Source: Psychrobacillus faecigallinarum (GTDB lineage: Bacteria > Bacillota > Bacilli > Bacillales_A > Planococcaceae). From it: 64,000 nt of DNA. Made by a program: the position numbers and the translations under genes. Positions 19,546 to 27,566 of this stretch are shown here, piece after piece. Below the pieces are notes generated by a model. It saw nothing but the letters and a program-made list of their open reading frames with translations. It searched no databases and had not been told where the DNA came from. The stretch is taken from NCBI RefSeq assembly GCF_014836595.1, contig NZ_JACSQO010000011.1, positions 7,546 through 71,545 of the forward strand. The letters are read 5' to 3'. Position 1 is the stretch's first letter. Each line of letters starts with the position of its first letter.

Positions 19546-19573
19546 TATAATGCCATTCAACTTTGTTGAATGG
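19546..19573 (+). promoter_or_regulatory. Promoter -10 with palindromic operator before the HMG-CoA reductase gene
   Basis: TATAAT at 19546-19551 is followed at once by CCATTCAA (19553-19560) and its exact complement TTGAATGG (19566-19573) around CTTTG. A dyad overlapping the start point fits repression by the neighbouring XRE-cupin protein. No good -35 was found 17 bases upstream, so an activator is also possible. Confidence 0.55.
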
Positions 19574-19598
19574 AAGTATATTGAAAGGGGAGTTTTAT

Positions 19599-20867
19599 AT
19601 GTCTAGTTCTAGAATAAGGGGTTTTTATCAATTAACGTTAGAAGAAAGGTTAGAAATCGTTATACATAATAAGGGGTTAACAGATGAGGAAACAAATATA
19701 CTCACTGGTAATAAAGCATTTCCTATGGCGTTAGCTGATTCTATGGTTGAAAATGTTATCGGTCAATTTAGTATTCCCTTGGGAGTAGCAGCTAATTTCA
19801 AAATAAATGGAAACGACGTTTTTGTCCCAATGGCTACAGAAGAGCCTTCTGTAATAGCTGCTGCAAGTAATGCTGCTCGAGCTGCTTATGATTTAGGAGG
19901 GTTCTTTACTTCTTCGACAGGAACTATCATGCGGGGACAAATTCAAGTACTGGATATATTAGATCCACACGGAGCTAAAGCCAGAATCTATGAGAATAAA
20001 GAAGAAATACTAGCTAACTGTAATCTGCAAGATCCAACATTAGTAAAATTAGGAGGCGGAGCAAAGGATTTAGAGGTTCATCTTATAAATACAGTAAGAG
20101 AAACTATGCTTGTAATACATTTAATCGTAGACACTAAAGATGCCATGGGAGCCAATGCGGTTAACACAATGGCTGAGGCTGTCTCTCCCCTAATAGAAAA
20201 AATTACAGGAGGACGTGTCGTATTAAAAATAATTACTAACCTCGCGGATAAACGTTTAATTAGAGCAAGAGGTGTGTTCTCTGCAGAGTCTCTTGGAGGA
20301 CCTGAAGTAGTGAAAAACATTGTAAGCGCTTACGAATTTGCTGATGCTGATCCTTATAGAGCCGCAACTCATAATAAAGGGATAATGAATGGAATCACCT
20401 CTGTTGTTCTAGCAACTGGCAACGATACTAGAGCAGTCGAAGCTGGCGCTCATTCTTATGCTGCCAGATCTGGAAGATATCGTTCTTTAACAACATGGGA
20501 GATGAATGAGGAAGGAAATTTAGTAGGTTCTATAGAACTTCCCATGGCAGTTGGAATAATTGGTGGTGCTACAAAAACACATCCAGTAGCTAAAGCTGCT
20601 TTAAAAATAATGAATGTAACATCTGCTGTTGAACTGGCCGGTATCATAGCTTCTGTTGGTTTAGCGGAAAATGCAGCCAGCTTAAGAGCTTTATCAGCAG
20701 AAGGAATTCAAACTGGTCATATGCGCCTTCATGCTAAAAACCTAGCCGTAATGGCAGGAGCAAGAAAAGAAAATATTGATTTAATAGTTCAAAAAGCCGT
20801 TAATGAAAAAGATTTACGTTACGATCGTATCTTGCAAATAACTGAAGAAATTCAAAAGGAGGGTTAG
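19599..20867 (+). CDS. mvaA: Class II hydroxymethylglutaryl-CoA reductase, degradative type
   Basis: Interconverts mevalonate and HMG-CoA. The 422-residue protein follows the Pseudomonas mevalonii class II enzyme nearly throughout: ENVIG near 51, EEPS with the catalytic Glu (81-82), DAMGAN coenzyme loop (181-186), THNKGIMNG with catalytic Lys260, ATGND with Asp276 and RLHAK with His378. The P. mevalonii enzyme runs NAD-dependent mevalonate oxidation. Here there is no isoprenoid-synthesis gene beside it but a transporter and regulator, which favours catabolism. The ATG behind AAAGGGGAG is chosen over a frame 12 codons longer. The next gene begins one base past its stop. Confidence 0.95.
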   Translation: MSSSRIRGFYQLTLEERLEIVIHNKGLTDEETNILTGNKAFPMALADSMVENVIGQFSIPLGVAANFKINGNDVFVPMATEEPSVIAAASNAARAAYDLGGFFTSSTGTIMRGQIQVLDILDPHGAKARIYENKEEILANCNLQDPTLVKLGGGAKDLEVHLINTVRETMLVIHLIVDTKDAMGANAVNTMAEAVSPLIEKITGGRVVLKIITNLADKRLIRARGVFSAESLGGPEVVKNIVSAYEFADADPYRAATHNKGIMNGITSVVLATGNDTRAVEAGAHSYAARSGRYRSLTTWEMNEEGNLVGSIELPMAVGIIGGATKTHPVAKAALKIMNVTSAVELAGIIASVGLAENAASLRALSAEGIQTGHMRLHAKNLAVMAGARKENIDLIVQKAVNEKDLRYDRILQITEEIQKEG

Positions 20868-20868
20868 A

Positions 20869-21312
20869 ATGGACAATAAAAATAAGGCTAGTTTAGTAGA
20901 TGAGCACATCAATGTGAAATTCGTTGAGATATTAGGGGATACCATCTCAGGTAAACAACTCATTTTTTCTATTATTCTTAGTGTTTTTGTTAGTCTAGGT
21001 GGATATAAATTAGGACAATATATTTTCCCTAAATTTGCTGAAGCTCAAATGGTCAACTCTTACTCTCTTTTGTTAGGCATCGCAGGTACTGTCACAATAT
21101 TAATCGTTAATTCTGCCGTATTTAGACCTAAGCGTATTCTTGTGGAGGATGAGGTATCTTCTGAAAATTTAAGAGAAGTTTTTCAAGACCTTCAACTGGA
21201 TTATGAAGAAGAATTGCGCTTAATAGAACAAGATCCTGTTACTAAAAAGGAATTGGAAGAGCTCGGAGTTCTCTCTAATTTTAACAATGCTCACAGGGAG
21301 GATCACAAATGA
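20869..21312 (+). CDS. Small membrane protein, probable partner of the TctA-like permease
   Basis: A 147-residue protein I cannot assign to a family. It has two hydrophobic helices (about 30-52 and 64-86) and a long charged C-terminal region rich in Glu and Leu (REVFQDLQLDYEEELRLIEQ). Its start has a GGAGGG site inside the end of the reductase gene and its stop overlaps the permease start in ATGA. Canonical TctB small subunits have four helices, so this would be an atypical, halved partner. Function is inferred from position only. Confidence 0.8.
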   Translation: MDNKNKASLVDEHINVKFVEILGDTISGKQLIFSIILSVFVSLGGYKLGQYIFPKFAEAQMVNSYSLLLGIAGTVTILIVNSAVFRPKRILVEDEVSSENLREVFQDLQLDYEEELRLIEQDPVTKKELEELGVLSNFNNAHREDHK

Positions 21313-22664
21313 GTATTTATTTAGTTGCACTTTTATTTGCCTTACTTGGAGCAATTGTATTTTCCGTAATTGGTTTAATATCTGGGACTGATGAAACGGC
21401 AATTATGGTCCCTATTACATTGCTTGTAATTCTTTTAGGTGCCCCTCCCGAAGGTGTGTTTGCATTCTTTATGGCAGCAGTTTTATCCAAACATCTCACA
21501 CACGCAGTTCCCACTGCTTTAATGGGAATTCCAGGTGATACAACAGCCGTACCGTTAATAGATCATGCGAATACTTTAAGACGTATGGGTATGCCTCATA
21601 TAGCTTTACGTAAAATGATTTCTGGCGGTATCATCGGTGCCTTTATCGCATTACCTACTGCTGTTTTGCTTGGACAATTTTTGGGTCAATTTGCCGACTT
21701 CTTTAAATCTTCTTCTGGCCTAATTTTTACAATAGCCGCTTTCTTGATTGCCTATTTTTCAAAGGGTAAATGGGCCAGTGTTTTATTAATCATACCTTTT
21801 GCATTTTTTATCAAGAGTTTAGATACATTAAGTTTTTCCATATTAGATAAGCATCTATCGATTACTTTTTTCTTAGGGATTGCGATTGGCCCTATGTTAT
21901 CTGATATTTTAATAGCAGCATCTTCTAGTGCTCGAAAAAGTCTTCAAAGAGATAAAGCCAATGAATATCATTTAGCACCAGAAACAAAGTCCTGGAAAGG
22001 TTATTTTCCAAATCCATTTAAAATACTTACAGGAAGACAGACCATATTTACTTCTATCACCACATTTTTATCGTCATTAACATTTGTATTTAGCCCTGTA
22101 GGAATGACATCGTTAATGGGAGAAATAGTCGGATCTCGAACGAAGGGTGCCTACAAAAAATCAACTACAAGTCTGACAGTTATGAATGGGGTAACCGAAT
22201 CTACTTATATCGCAGAAGCTATTATTCCTTTAATAGCATTTGGTATTCCATTAAGTCCAGTGGCATTAGGACCAGCTTCTCCGTTATTCAATGCACCACC
22301 AGTGTTTACAGTAGAGCCTATTAATAACTTGCATACCTATTTAACTTCATGGGAATTTTTTATTTTTGGTCTAATAGGAATTACTGTTGCTTCTTTAATC
22401 GCTTATCCATTTTCTATGAATTATGCGCGTAAAGCATCTGTATTAGTTTTAAAATATGTTAGTCAAGAAGCGATTGTTGCTATGTTTATTGGGCTGGCAT
22501 GTCTACTGGCTTATCATGAAGCACAACTCTTAGGAATTGTACTAACATTAACTGTTGCTACTGTTGGTGGTCTATTAAATCGTATTTTAGGTATTGGTGC
22601 TGGAGTACAATTTATGGTATTTTACGCTTCTAGCTGGATTATACTTCAACTGTTTGGTTTCTAA
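21309..22664 (+). CDS. TctA-family membrane permease
   Basis: Large subunit-like carrier of the tripartite tricarboxylate transporter family (TctA), 451 residues with about 11-12 helices. The family motif regions are visible: GLISGTDETAIMVPITLL at the first re-entrant segment and a repeat-related GVTESTYIAEAIIPLIAFGIP later. Known TctA proteins use a periplasmic TctC receptor and a four-helix TctB; neither is present. Tight coupling to the HMG-CoA reductase suggests the substrate is mevalonate or a similar branched hydroxy-acid, which is inference. Confidence 0.88.
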   Translation: MSIYLVALLFALLGAIVFSVIGLISGTDETAIMVPITLLVILLGAPPEGVFAFFMAAVLSKHLTHAVPTALMGIPGDTTAVPLIDHANTLRRMGMPHIALRKMISGGIIGAFIALPTAVLLGQFLGQFADFFKSSSGLIFTIAAFLIAYFSKGKWASVLLIIPFAFFIKSLDTLSFSILDKHLSITFFLGIAIGPMLSDILIAASSSARKSLQRDKANEYHLAPETKSWKGYFPNPFKILTGRQTIFTSITTFLSSLTFVFSPVGMTSLMGEIVGSRTKGAYKKSTTSLTVMNGVTESTYIAEAIIPLIAFGIPLSPVALGPASPLFNAPPVFTVEPINNLHTYLTSWEFFIFGLIGITVASLIAYPFSMNYARKASVLVLKYVSQEAIVAMFIGLACLLAYHEAQLLGIVLTLTVATVGGLLNRILGIGAGVQFMVFYASSWIILQLFGF

Positions 22665-22668
22665 TTAC

Positions 22669-22708
22669 AAATGCCCATCCAACTTCACATAGAGCTGGAT
22701 GGGCATTT
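22669..22708 (+). terminator. Terminator of the HMG-CoA reductase operon
   Basis: AAATGCCCATCCA pairs with TGGATGGGCATTT, with a few more base pairs inside, followed by TTTTA. It lies just after the permease stop. Confidence 0.9.
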
Positions 22709-22760
22709 TATGAACTAATTAAGGTTGATTTTTGATTTGAGTTAATTTCTAACGGATTTC

Positions 22761-23141
22761 TTAAGATTCCTTATTAAACCAAAGTTCATCTTTGTCATCA
22801 ACATCACCATTATAATTAATGAGAATCTCATCACCGGCTTTAATATCCGTAAAAGCAAAGAAGTCAAATGTGTGATTTCTAAAATTAATCTCATATGTAG
22901 CATTAGGTTCATACGAATGGTTGAATAGCATTCCATAGCCTAAAAGAATGGCAGATTTACCTATCCCATACTCAAAAGCGTAATCACCTATTATAGTTTG
23001 CTCAATGTATTGATGCTGTTCGTTTGGATAGGCAATGACAGGTGCTTCATGTAAAAGCTCTCCTTTTTTGATATCGCGCGTAGCAAATACCCCTCTATTG
23101 AATTCTCCATTACTTAATGGAGATGTTTTTACTTCTATCAT
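22761..23141 (-). CDS. SET-domain protein, putative protein lysine methyltransferase
   Basis: A minimal SET domain of 126 residues. The order is canonical: RGVFATRDIKKGELLHEAPV at the start, LFNHSYEPNATYEI (the NHS-x2-PN SAM-binding knot), and GDEILINYNGD at the end (substrate tyrosine). No pre-SET or post-SET cysteines. Bacterial stand-alone SET proteins of this size are known in Bacillales but targets are unknown. A GAAGGAG site precedes the ATG. Monocistronic. Confidence 0.92.
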   Translation of the reverse strand: MIEVKTSPLSNGEFNRGVFATRDIKKGELLHEAPVIAYPNEQHQYIEQTIIGDYAFEYGIGKSAILLGYGMLFNHSYEPNATYEINFRNHTFDFFAFTDIKAGDEILINYNGDVDDKDELWFNKES

Positions 23142-23228
23142 GTTGTTCTCCTTCTCATCTTTAAAAATTTCTATTTAACTGTAACATTAATTTGAACAAT
23201 GGGCTCCTTTTATTTATAAAAAGCCAAA

Positions 23229-23858
23229 CTACTCCCTCTCTAACAATTCGTCTATCCCCTTAATAATTGCTTCAAAATAAGCTGAAGGATGAGGTACAAA
23301 GCTTTCTTTTCCTACAGTTCTTATGTAGGAACTACTATTACCTTGATCATCAAATTTTACTCCTTCAACTTTTATTTCGTCTTCTCTTCCCCTCCATAGG
23401 TCTGCAAAAGCACGAAATTCTGTCCGGACAATTCCTGCTACTTCCTCTAATTGAGGGTTGAACTCATCTAAAGATGGAAAACTTCTATAAACAAAAGTAT
23501 GAGCAAATTCCCTATCAATTAGCTTATCTGAAATGATGGTGTAACCAATAACTCCTATAGAATTGAGTTGATGAAAAGGAACTTTAATACCTAGCTCCTC
23601 CTCCACTTCCCGGATGCCATCCTCCACTGTTTCATTGGATAGGATATGACCGGCTGCTGTAATATCCAATAGGCTGGGATAATCTTTTTTAGCATCACTT
23701 CGAAGTTGCAAATATATGTAATTCTCACCATGGTCACTCCCTATAAACCAACAGTGAAATGTCTCATGCCAATGCCCCAGCTTATGTATTTCCTCTCGTG
23801 TTGCTACTCCTACGAAATTTTTATCCTCATCAAATATCTTCAAAAGTTCATCTTCCAT
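23229..23858 (-). CDS. Nudix hydrolase, isopentenyl-diphosphate-isomerase-like
   Basis: Nudix protein of 209 residues, COG1443-like. It begins LLKIFDEDKNFVGVATREEIH and HWHETFHCWFIG, the entry of the IPP-isomerase-like group, and has a full Nudix box (GHILSNETVEDGIREVEEELG). Despite the group name most members are hydrolases of unknown substrate, and the metal-binding pattern here is that of a hydrolase. It lies 87 bases upstream of the SET gene with no clear link. Confidence 0.9.
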   Translation of the reverse strand: MEDELLKIFDEDKNFVGVATREEIHKLGHWHETFHCWFIGSDHGENYIYLQLRSDAKKDYPSLLDITAAGHILSNETVEDGIREVEEELGIKVPFHQLNSIGVIGYTIISDKLIDREFAHTFVYRSFPSLDEFNPQLEEVAGIVRTEFRAFADLWRGREDEIKVEGVKFDDQGNSSSYIRTVGKESFVPHPSAYFEAIIKGIDELLERE

Positions 23859-23966
23859 ATAAACACTTCCTTATATTAAATACACTTTTTTCTTCTAAAT
23901 AGACTCTCTACTGAGTATATATAAATAATGCAGTCATGGAAAATTCGAAGAAAATAGGTGATTTTT

Positions 23967-24761
23967 ATGAGAAAGCTTTTATTGCTCTTCTGTGTATCGT
24001 TGCTAATAAGCGCTCTAACGTTTCCAACGTTGAGTATTGCTGCTTCAGACCACAAGGTGGTAGAAAAACATATAAATAGATTATTAGAACGAAAAAAGGT
24101 GACTGCTCCAACTCCAGCACCTGCTCCAAGCTCTAAAGCTAACGTTTACCTAACCTTTGATGATGGTCCTAACAAATTCACGACTACCCATAACAGTATA
24201 TTAAAGAAATATAATGTCAATGGAACATTCTTTTTTTTAGGAAAGCATATGAAAGACAATGAGGCAATTGTGAAGGCGGTTGCTAGCGATGGGCACTATA
24301 TTGGAACACATAGTATGACCCACGATAAAGAAAAGGTATATAAAAATGCTCAAGCATTTATTGATGAGATTAATAGCGGTGTAAGTCTCATTGATCAGAT
24401 GACTGGACACAGCTCTAAGCTTATACGTGTACCTTATGGCAGTAAGCCACATCTAACTACTCCTATGAAAGAAAAATTGAAACAACAGCATTATAAACTA
24501 TGGGATTGGGATGTAGACTCTAACGATTGGAGATACAAGGATGAGGAATTTCAAGAAATAATAACAAATGTTCAAACAGAAGTGGAGAAGGCATATAAAT
24601 CTGGAGATCAAGACATTATAGTACTACTACATGATCGAAGCCAGACGACAAAGGCACTTCCATCCATTATTGAATGGCTCCAGAAGGAAGGCTATACGCT
24701 GAAAACCTATCAGGAGGACCAGCATGTCGTACAGAATTTCTTTCGCGATGAAACTTTATGA
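23967..24761 (+). CDS. Secreted polysaccharide deacetylase (CE4)
   Basis: Removes acetyl groups from peptidoglycan or a related glycan outside the cell. The 264-residue protein has a signal peptide (residues 1 to about 25, AxA-type site before SDHKV), a Pro/Ala linker, then the NodB fold: TFDDGP (base and metal Asp), HSMTH metal histidines, RVPYGS and a final LLHDR. This resembles PdaA-like murein deacetylases. The start is the ATG behind AGGTGA; a GTG three codons upstream is less likely. Monocistronic. Confidence 0.92.
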   Translation: MRKLLLLFCVSLLISALTFPTLSIAASDHKVVEKHINRLLERKKVTAPTPAPAPSSKANVYLTFDDGPNKFTTTHNSILKKYNVNGTFFFLGKHMKDNEAIVKAVASDGHYIGTHSMTHDKEKVYKNAQAFIDEINSGVSLIDQMTGHSSKLIRVPYGSKPHLTTPMKEKLKQQHYKLWDWDVDSNDWRYKDEEFQEIITNVQTEVEKAYKSGDQDIIVLLHDRSQTTKALPSIIEWLQKEGYTLKTYQEDQHVVQNFFRDETL

Positions 24762-24824
24762 AACTTTAGAACATAAGGATTTTATGTCTTTTAACTTTTA
24801 TAAAAACACATAATAAACGAAACG

Positions 24825-24866
24825 GGACCGTCAGTATTTTTACTTAAAATTCTGTCGGTCCTAGTT
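24825..24866 (+). terminator. Hairpin after the polysaccharide deacetylase
   Basis: GGACCG-x-CAG pairs with CTG-x-CGGTCC with one mismatch around a 17-base AT-rich loop, followed by TAGTTTT. Confidence 0.6.
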
Positions 24867-24889
24867 TTAGTGAGTAGACATTTTATATA

Positions 24890-25096
24890 TTAATAGCCAT
24901 AAGGACGGTTGAACGGTGGGTTGTAGTATGGATAACGATAGTATGGTGGGTATGGTGGGTAAATTGGAAAGAACGGGAATATAGGGAAAAACGGGTATTG
25001 ATAACGTGGGCGTCGTCTTCTGCGGCGTCTCCCATAACTGTCATAACCGTATTCATAGTCATCATCATCATATCGATCGTAATTAAATTGTGTCAT
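24890..25096 (-). CDS. Low-complexity Tyr/Pro/Arg-rich protein, likely spore coat
   Basis: A 68-residue protein with three compositional blocks: an acidic Asp/Tyr start (YDDDDYEYGYDSYG), a run of seven arginines, then a Pro/Phe/Tyr-rich tail (PFFPIYPPYPPYYRYPYY). Such composition is typical of small spore-coat or exosporium proteins that crosslink through tyrosine, but no family can be named. A strong GGAGGAAAAAATA site precedes the ATG. An overlapping frame of similar length is a shadow caused by biased composition. Confidence 0.75.
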   Translation of the reverse strand: MTQFNYDRYDDDDYEYGYDSYGRRRRRRRPRYQYPFFPIFPFFPIYPPYPPYYRYPYYNPPFNRPYGY

Positions 25097-25529
25097 TATT
25101 TTTTCCTCCTTTTGATCTCGATTTAGGTTATGCTTTGTAAGGATTTACCGTCTGTGCATTCGCCCACATTAAAAAATACTAAACTTCAATTTTACAACAA
25201 GTAGAATTATAAAAAAAAGACACCTAAATCGAATTAGGTGTCTTTTATAAATTAACTTGTAAATAGAAAATTACATTTAAAAGTATCAAGATATTTATCT
25301 ACTTACTTACTAAATTTCTTCTTAAACTCTATAGTTGGTTTCTTTATCATTCTCCTTCCTAGTATCAAATTATGTCCATACGCATTCCAATATAAACTCA
25401 ATTACTATAAAAATAGACCATTGAAATAATGATCATGTTTAACTAAAGCACCCTTTGTTTAATAAGTGAAATTAGTTTATAGCACGATTCATATTGGACT
25501 ACTTTGTTAGATAAGTTAGCAGTAAATAA
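25097..25529 (-). other. 433-base gap with a terminator
   Basis: A strong stem at 25215-25246 (AAAAGACACCTAA and complement) with T-runs on both strands probably ends the sigma/anti-sigma transcript, although 280 bases past its stop. Between them a 15-codon frame (25303-25350, minus strand) follows GGAAGGAGA, but the spacing to its ATG is too short to call a gene. Otherwise I see nothing. Confidence 0.5.
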
Positions 25530-26741
25530 CTATCGAATTGAGCCCGAAAATTCAATCTGTTTACTATTTAATTTATTAACCCATTCACTATCATTCCAAA
25601 TATTCGGGTTGTCAATTGTTAGATTTTCTCCACGTACCATGAAATCATAACTATCTTTTGCATCCGTATACCAATCAACAATGACTAATTTGCCGTTTAC
25701 ATTGCGTACGAGAAATTCAGTGGGCTCACCATAACTACCTACAATATTTTTAATTTCCGTAGGTAATTTTAAATAGAGAACCCCCCCATCTGCGTCATCA
25801 GTATACTCCACTTCCCAATCCGCTCCCCGAGTGCCAATATCAACACTCTTCACCGAATCATCAGTCAGATCGTTCGTTGAATACATGTCAAATTGGTATT
25901 GAATTTTCTTTTGCGTATACTGTTTCAGATTTTCGTTATCAATAAATGCACCCAATTCAATATCCGAGCCGTTCCATACCGCTTTATAATAGTCAGTCAG
26001 CACTCTCTTACACATTTCATATGCCGCTTCAGAATCCAGAATAGATAGTTCTTCTTCATTTTTAGCTACATATTCGGGGGAATCCTGTAATATACGTTCT
26101 GCTTCAATAAAATCTGGATTTTCCATAATTTCTGGTGCTGCATATGTTAGATATAAATAGAGGTCTTTATTTGGAACTGATGTAGTTGCTTTTAATATGT
26201 GATTAGTCTCTTTAGAATATATAAAACGATCATGGTCACCTAGATCAGAAGATCCAACTTTAAAACCATCATAATTATTAAATAACTTATAGAAATAATT
26301 TTTATCTACTTTCATAAATATAATCAGTTCTACTTTATCTTGATAAATATAGAATCTCATATTATCTTCGTAAACCATGACGTAATCAGACCCACTTCCG
26401 TCCTCATGTTCTTTAGTATAATTTTCACCAAAGATTTTAATAACCTGTGATTGTGGATCACCTAATGTGATTCCCTGTAGATAAAGCATACCTTGTTCAT
26501 TGGAGATTGCGGGCTGTGACAACCCAATATGTTGTTCAGCTGTAGAAGGAACATTTTCAGTCCGTACTTCGTTTAATACAAAAATCATCAATGACATGGT
26601 TAGAATAGTGGCTATTACTACATACCGCCATTTATTTTTTACTGAACCTGAATTGTTTTCAATCGCACTTTCTACATTTTGTATGACACGTTTCTTACTT
26701 TCCGTTAAATTTTTTATTTTTGGAGGAATAAAGTCATTCAT
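25530..26741 (-). CDS. Membrane-anchored partner of the ECF sigma factor (putative anti-sigma)
   Basis: A 403-residue type II membrane protein: about 38 cytoplasmic residues (NDFIPPKIKNLTESKKRVIQ), one helix (about 39-60), then a large extracytoplasmic domain with no recognised enzyme motif. The gene starts inside the last codons of the sigma gene (8-base overlap), the usual layout of sigma and anti-sigma. The N-terminal part has no zinc-binding HxxxCxxC motif, so it is not a ZAS-type anti-sigma; the assignment rests on position and topology. Confidence 0.8.
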   Translation of the reverse strand: MNDFIPPKIKNLTESKKRVIQNVESAIENNSGSVKNKWRYVVIATILTMSLMIFVLNEVRTENVPSTAEQHIGLSQPAISNEQGMLYLQGITLGDPQSQVIKIFGENYTKEHEDGSGSDYVMVYEDNMRFYIYQDKVELIIFMKVDKNYFYKLFNNYDGFKVGSSDLGDHDRFIYSKETNHILKATTSVPNKDLYLYLTYAAPEIMENPDFIEAERILQDSPEYVAKNEEELSILDSEAAYEMCKRVLTDYYKAVWNGSDIELGAFIDNENLKQYTQKKIQYQFDMYSTNDLTDDSVKSVDIGTRGADWEVEYTDDADGGVLYLKLPTEIKNIVGSYGEPTEFLVRNVNGKLVIVDWYTDAKDSYDFMVRGENLTIDNPNIWNDSEWVNKLNSKQIEFSGSIR

Positions 26742-27249
26742 TTAAAAACACCTCCCATTCAATTTCTTTCAGTTGCCTTCTTAAAAGTTCTCTGCCACGA
26801 CTTATGCGAGTTTTTACTGTACTTTCTGGGAGAGATAAAACATGCGCTATTTCTGAAATGGACCATTCATTAAAATAAAAATGAATGAGAACCTCCCGAT
26901 GTTTTAAAGGCAAACCAAGGATGGCGTCTCCAATTATTGCTTGCTCATCTTTTCTAACTAGTTCATCCCTGCTCTCTTTACCTTCTTGTGGAAAAAATTT
27001 ATTTTGAAGCAGAATTTTTTTATACGCCCAACTCTTCAAGTAATCCTTGCTTTTGTTAACAGTCATTTTTGTTAGATAAGCCTTCATTTCACCGCGTTCT
27101 TCATAATTATTCTGCTGATGATAAAACTTAATGAATATTTCTTGTACAATATCTTCTGCCGCTTGAAGATCCTTCACGTATCCATAAGCTAAGCGTATTA
27201 ATGGCTCTGTATATTGAAGCATTAACTCTCTTAAATCATTTATCGACAA
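26734..27249 (-). CDS. ECF-type RNA polymerase sigma factor
   Basis: Two-domain extracytoplasmic-function sigma factor of 171 residues. Region 2 (about 1-70) has LAYGYVKDLQAAEDIVQEIFIKFY, and region 4 (about 110-160) has LPLKHREVLIHFYFNEWSISEIAHVL followed by PESTVKTRISRGRELLR, the helix-turn-helix. It is probably held inactive by the downstream membrane protein. I set the start at TTG, 11 bases behind AAAGGAG; the GTG seven codons earlier encloses the ribosome site. A possible self-type promoter lies at 27277-27303. Confidence 0.92.
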   Translation of the reverse strand: MSINDLRELMLQYTEPLIRLAYGYVKDLQAAEDIVQEIFIKFYHQQNNYEERGEMKAYLTKMTVNKSKDYLKSWAYKKILLQNKFFPQEGKESRDELVRKDEQAIIGDAILGLPLKHREVLIHFYFNEWSISEIAHVLSLPESTVKTRISRGRELLRRQLKEIEWEVFLNE

Positions 27250-27278
27250 ACTGCTCGCAACTCCTTTCACTATATTAA

Positions 27279-27301
27279 ACGACTCTCAGACCACTAAAGT
27301 T
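27279..27301 (-). promoter_or_regulatory. Possible autoregulated ECF promoter
   Basis: On the minus strand an AAC (in CAAACTTT) and a CGT (in GTCGTTTA) are separated by 17 bases, the AAC-N16/17-CGT pattern of ECF sigma promoters. The start would fall about 20 bases before the ribosome site of the sigma gene. The pattern is short, so chance is possible. Confidence 0.35.
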
Positions 27302-27384
27302 TGTTTTTTCTAAAAAAACTGATTATTTTTTAAACTCATAGCTTCAGTTAAGATAATTCCGTGTATCACCTTACAACTCAAAGA

Positions 27385-27423
27385 AAAAAGAACGAATTTC
27401 CTCTTTGGAAATTCGTTCTTTTT
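27385..27423 (-). terminator. Terminator of the dus gene
   Basis: A perfect 17-base stem (AAAAAGAACGAATTTCC and complement) around TCTTT with T-runs on both strands. It lies 144 bases past the dus stop; it could also block read-through from the other side. Confidence 0.85.
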
Positions 27424-27566
27424 AAACTAATTCACTTAACCACTTAGTGATAAGTGTAGATGAATGCATACATATGCTGGTGTATTCGCTATCGTATTCA
27501 TTTCTGTACTTTAACAGCGTAGTATGTTGTTATTTATTTGTAGTTATATCATTCTACCATTTGTCA

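Noticed and set aside
23229..23858. Nudix gene as IPP isomerase linked to the HMG-CoA reductase operon
   Set aside because: It lies on the other strand, beyond a terminator, and carries a hydrolase-type Nudix box; the link is by name only.
24883..25071. Met/Thr/His-rich frame overlapping the coat-like gene
   Set aside because: It is the out-of-frame shadow of a low-complexity gene with a strong ribosome site.
25303..25350. 15-codon frame after GGAAGGAGA
   Set aside because: The spacing between ribosome site and ATG is too short and the peptide is not recognisable.
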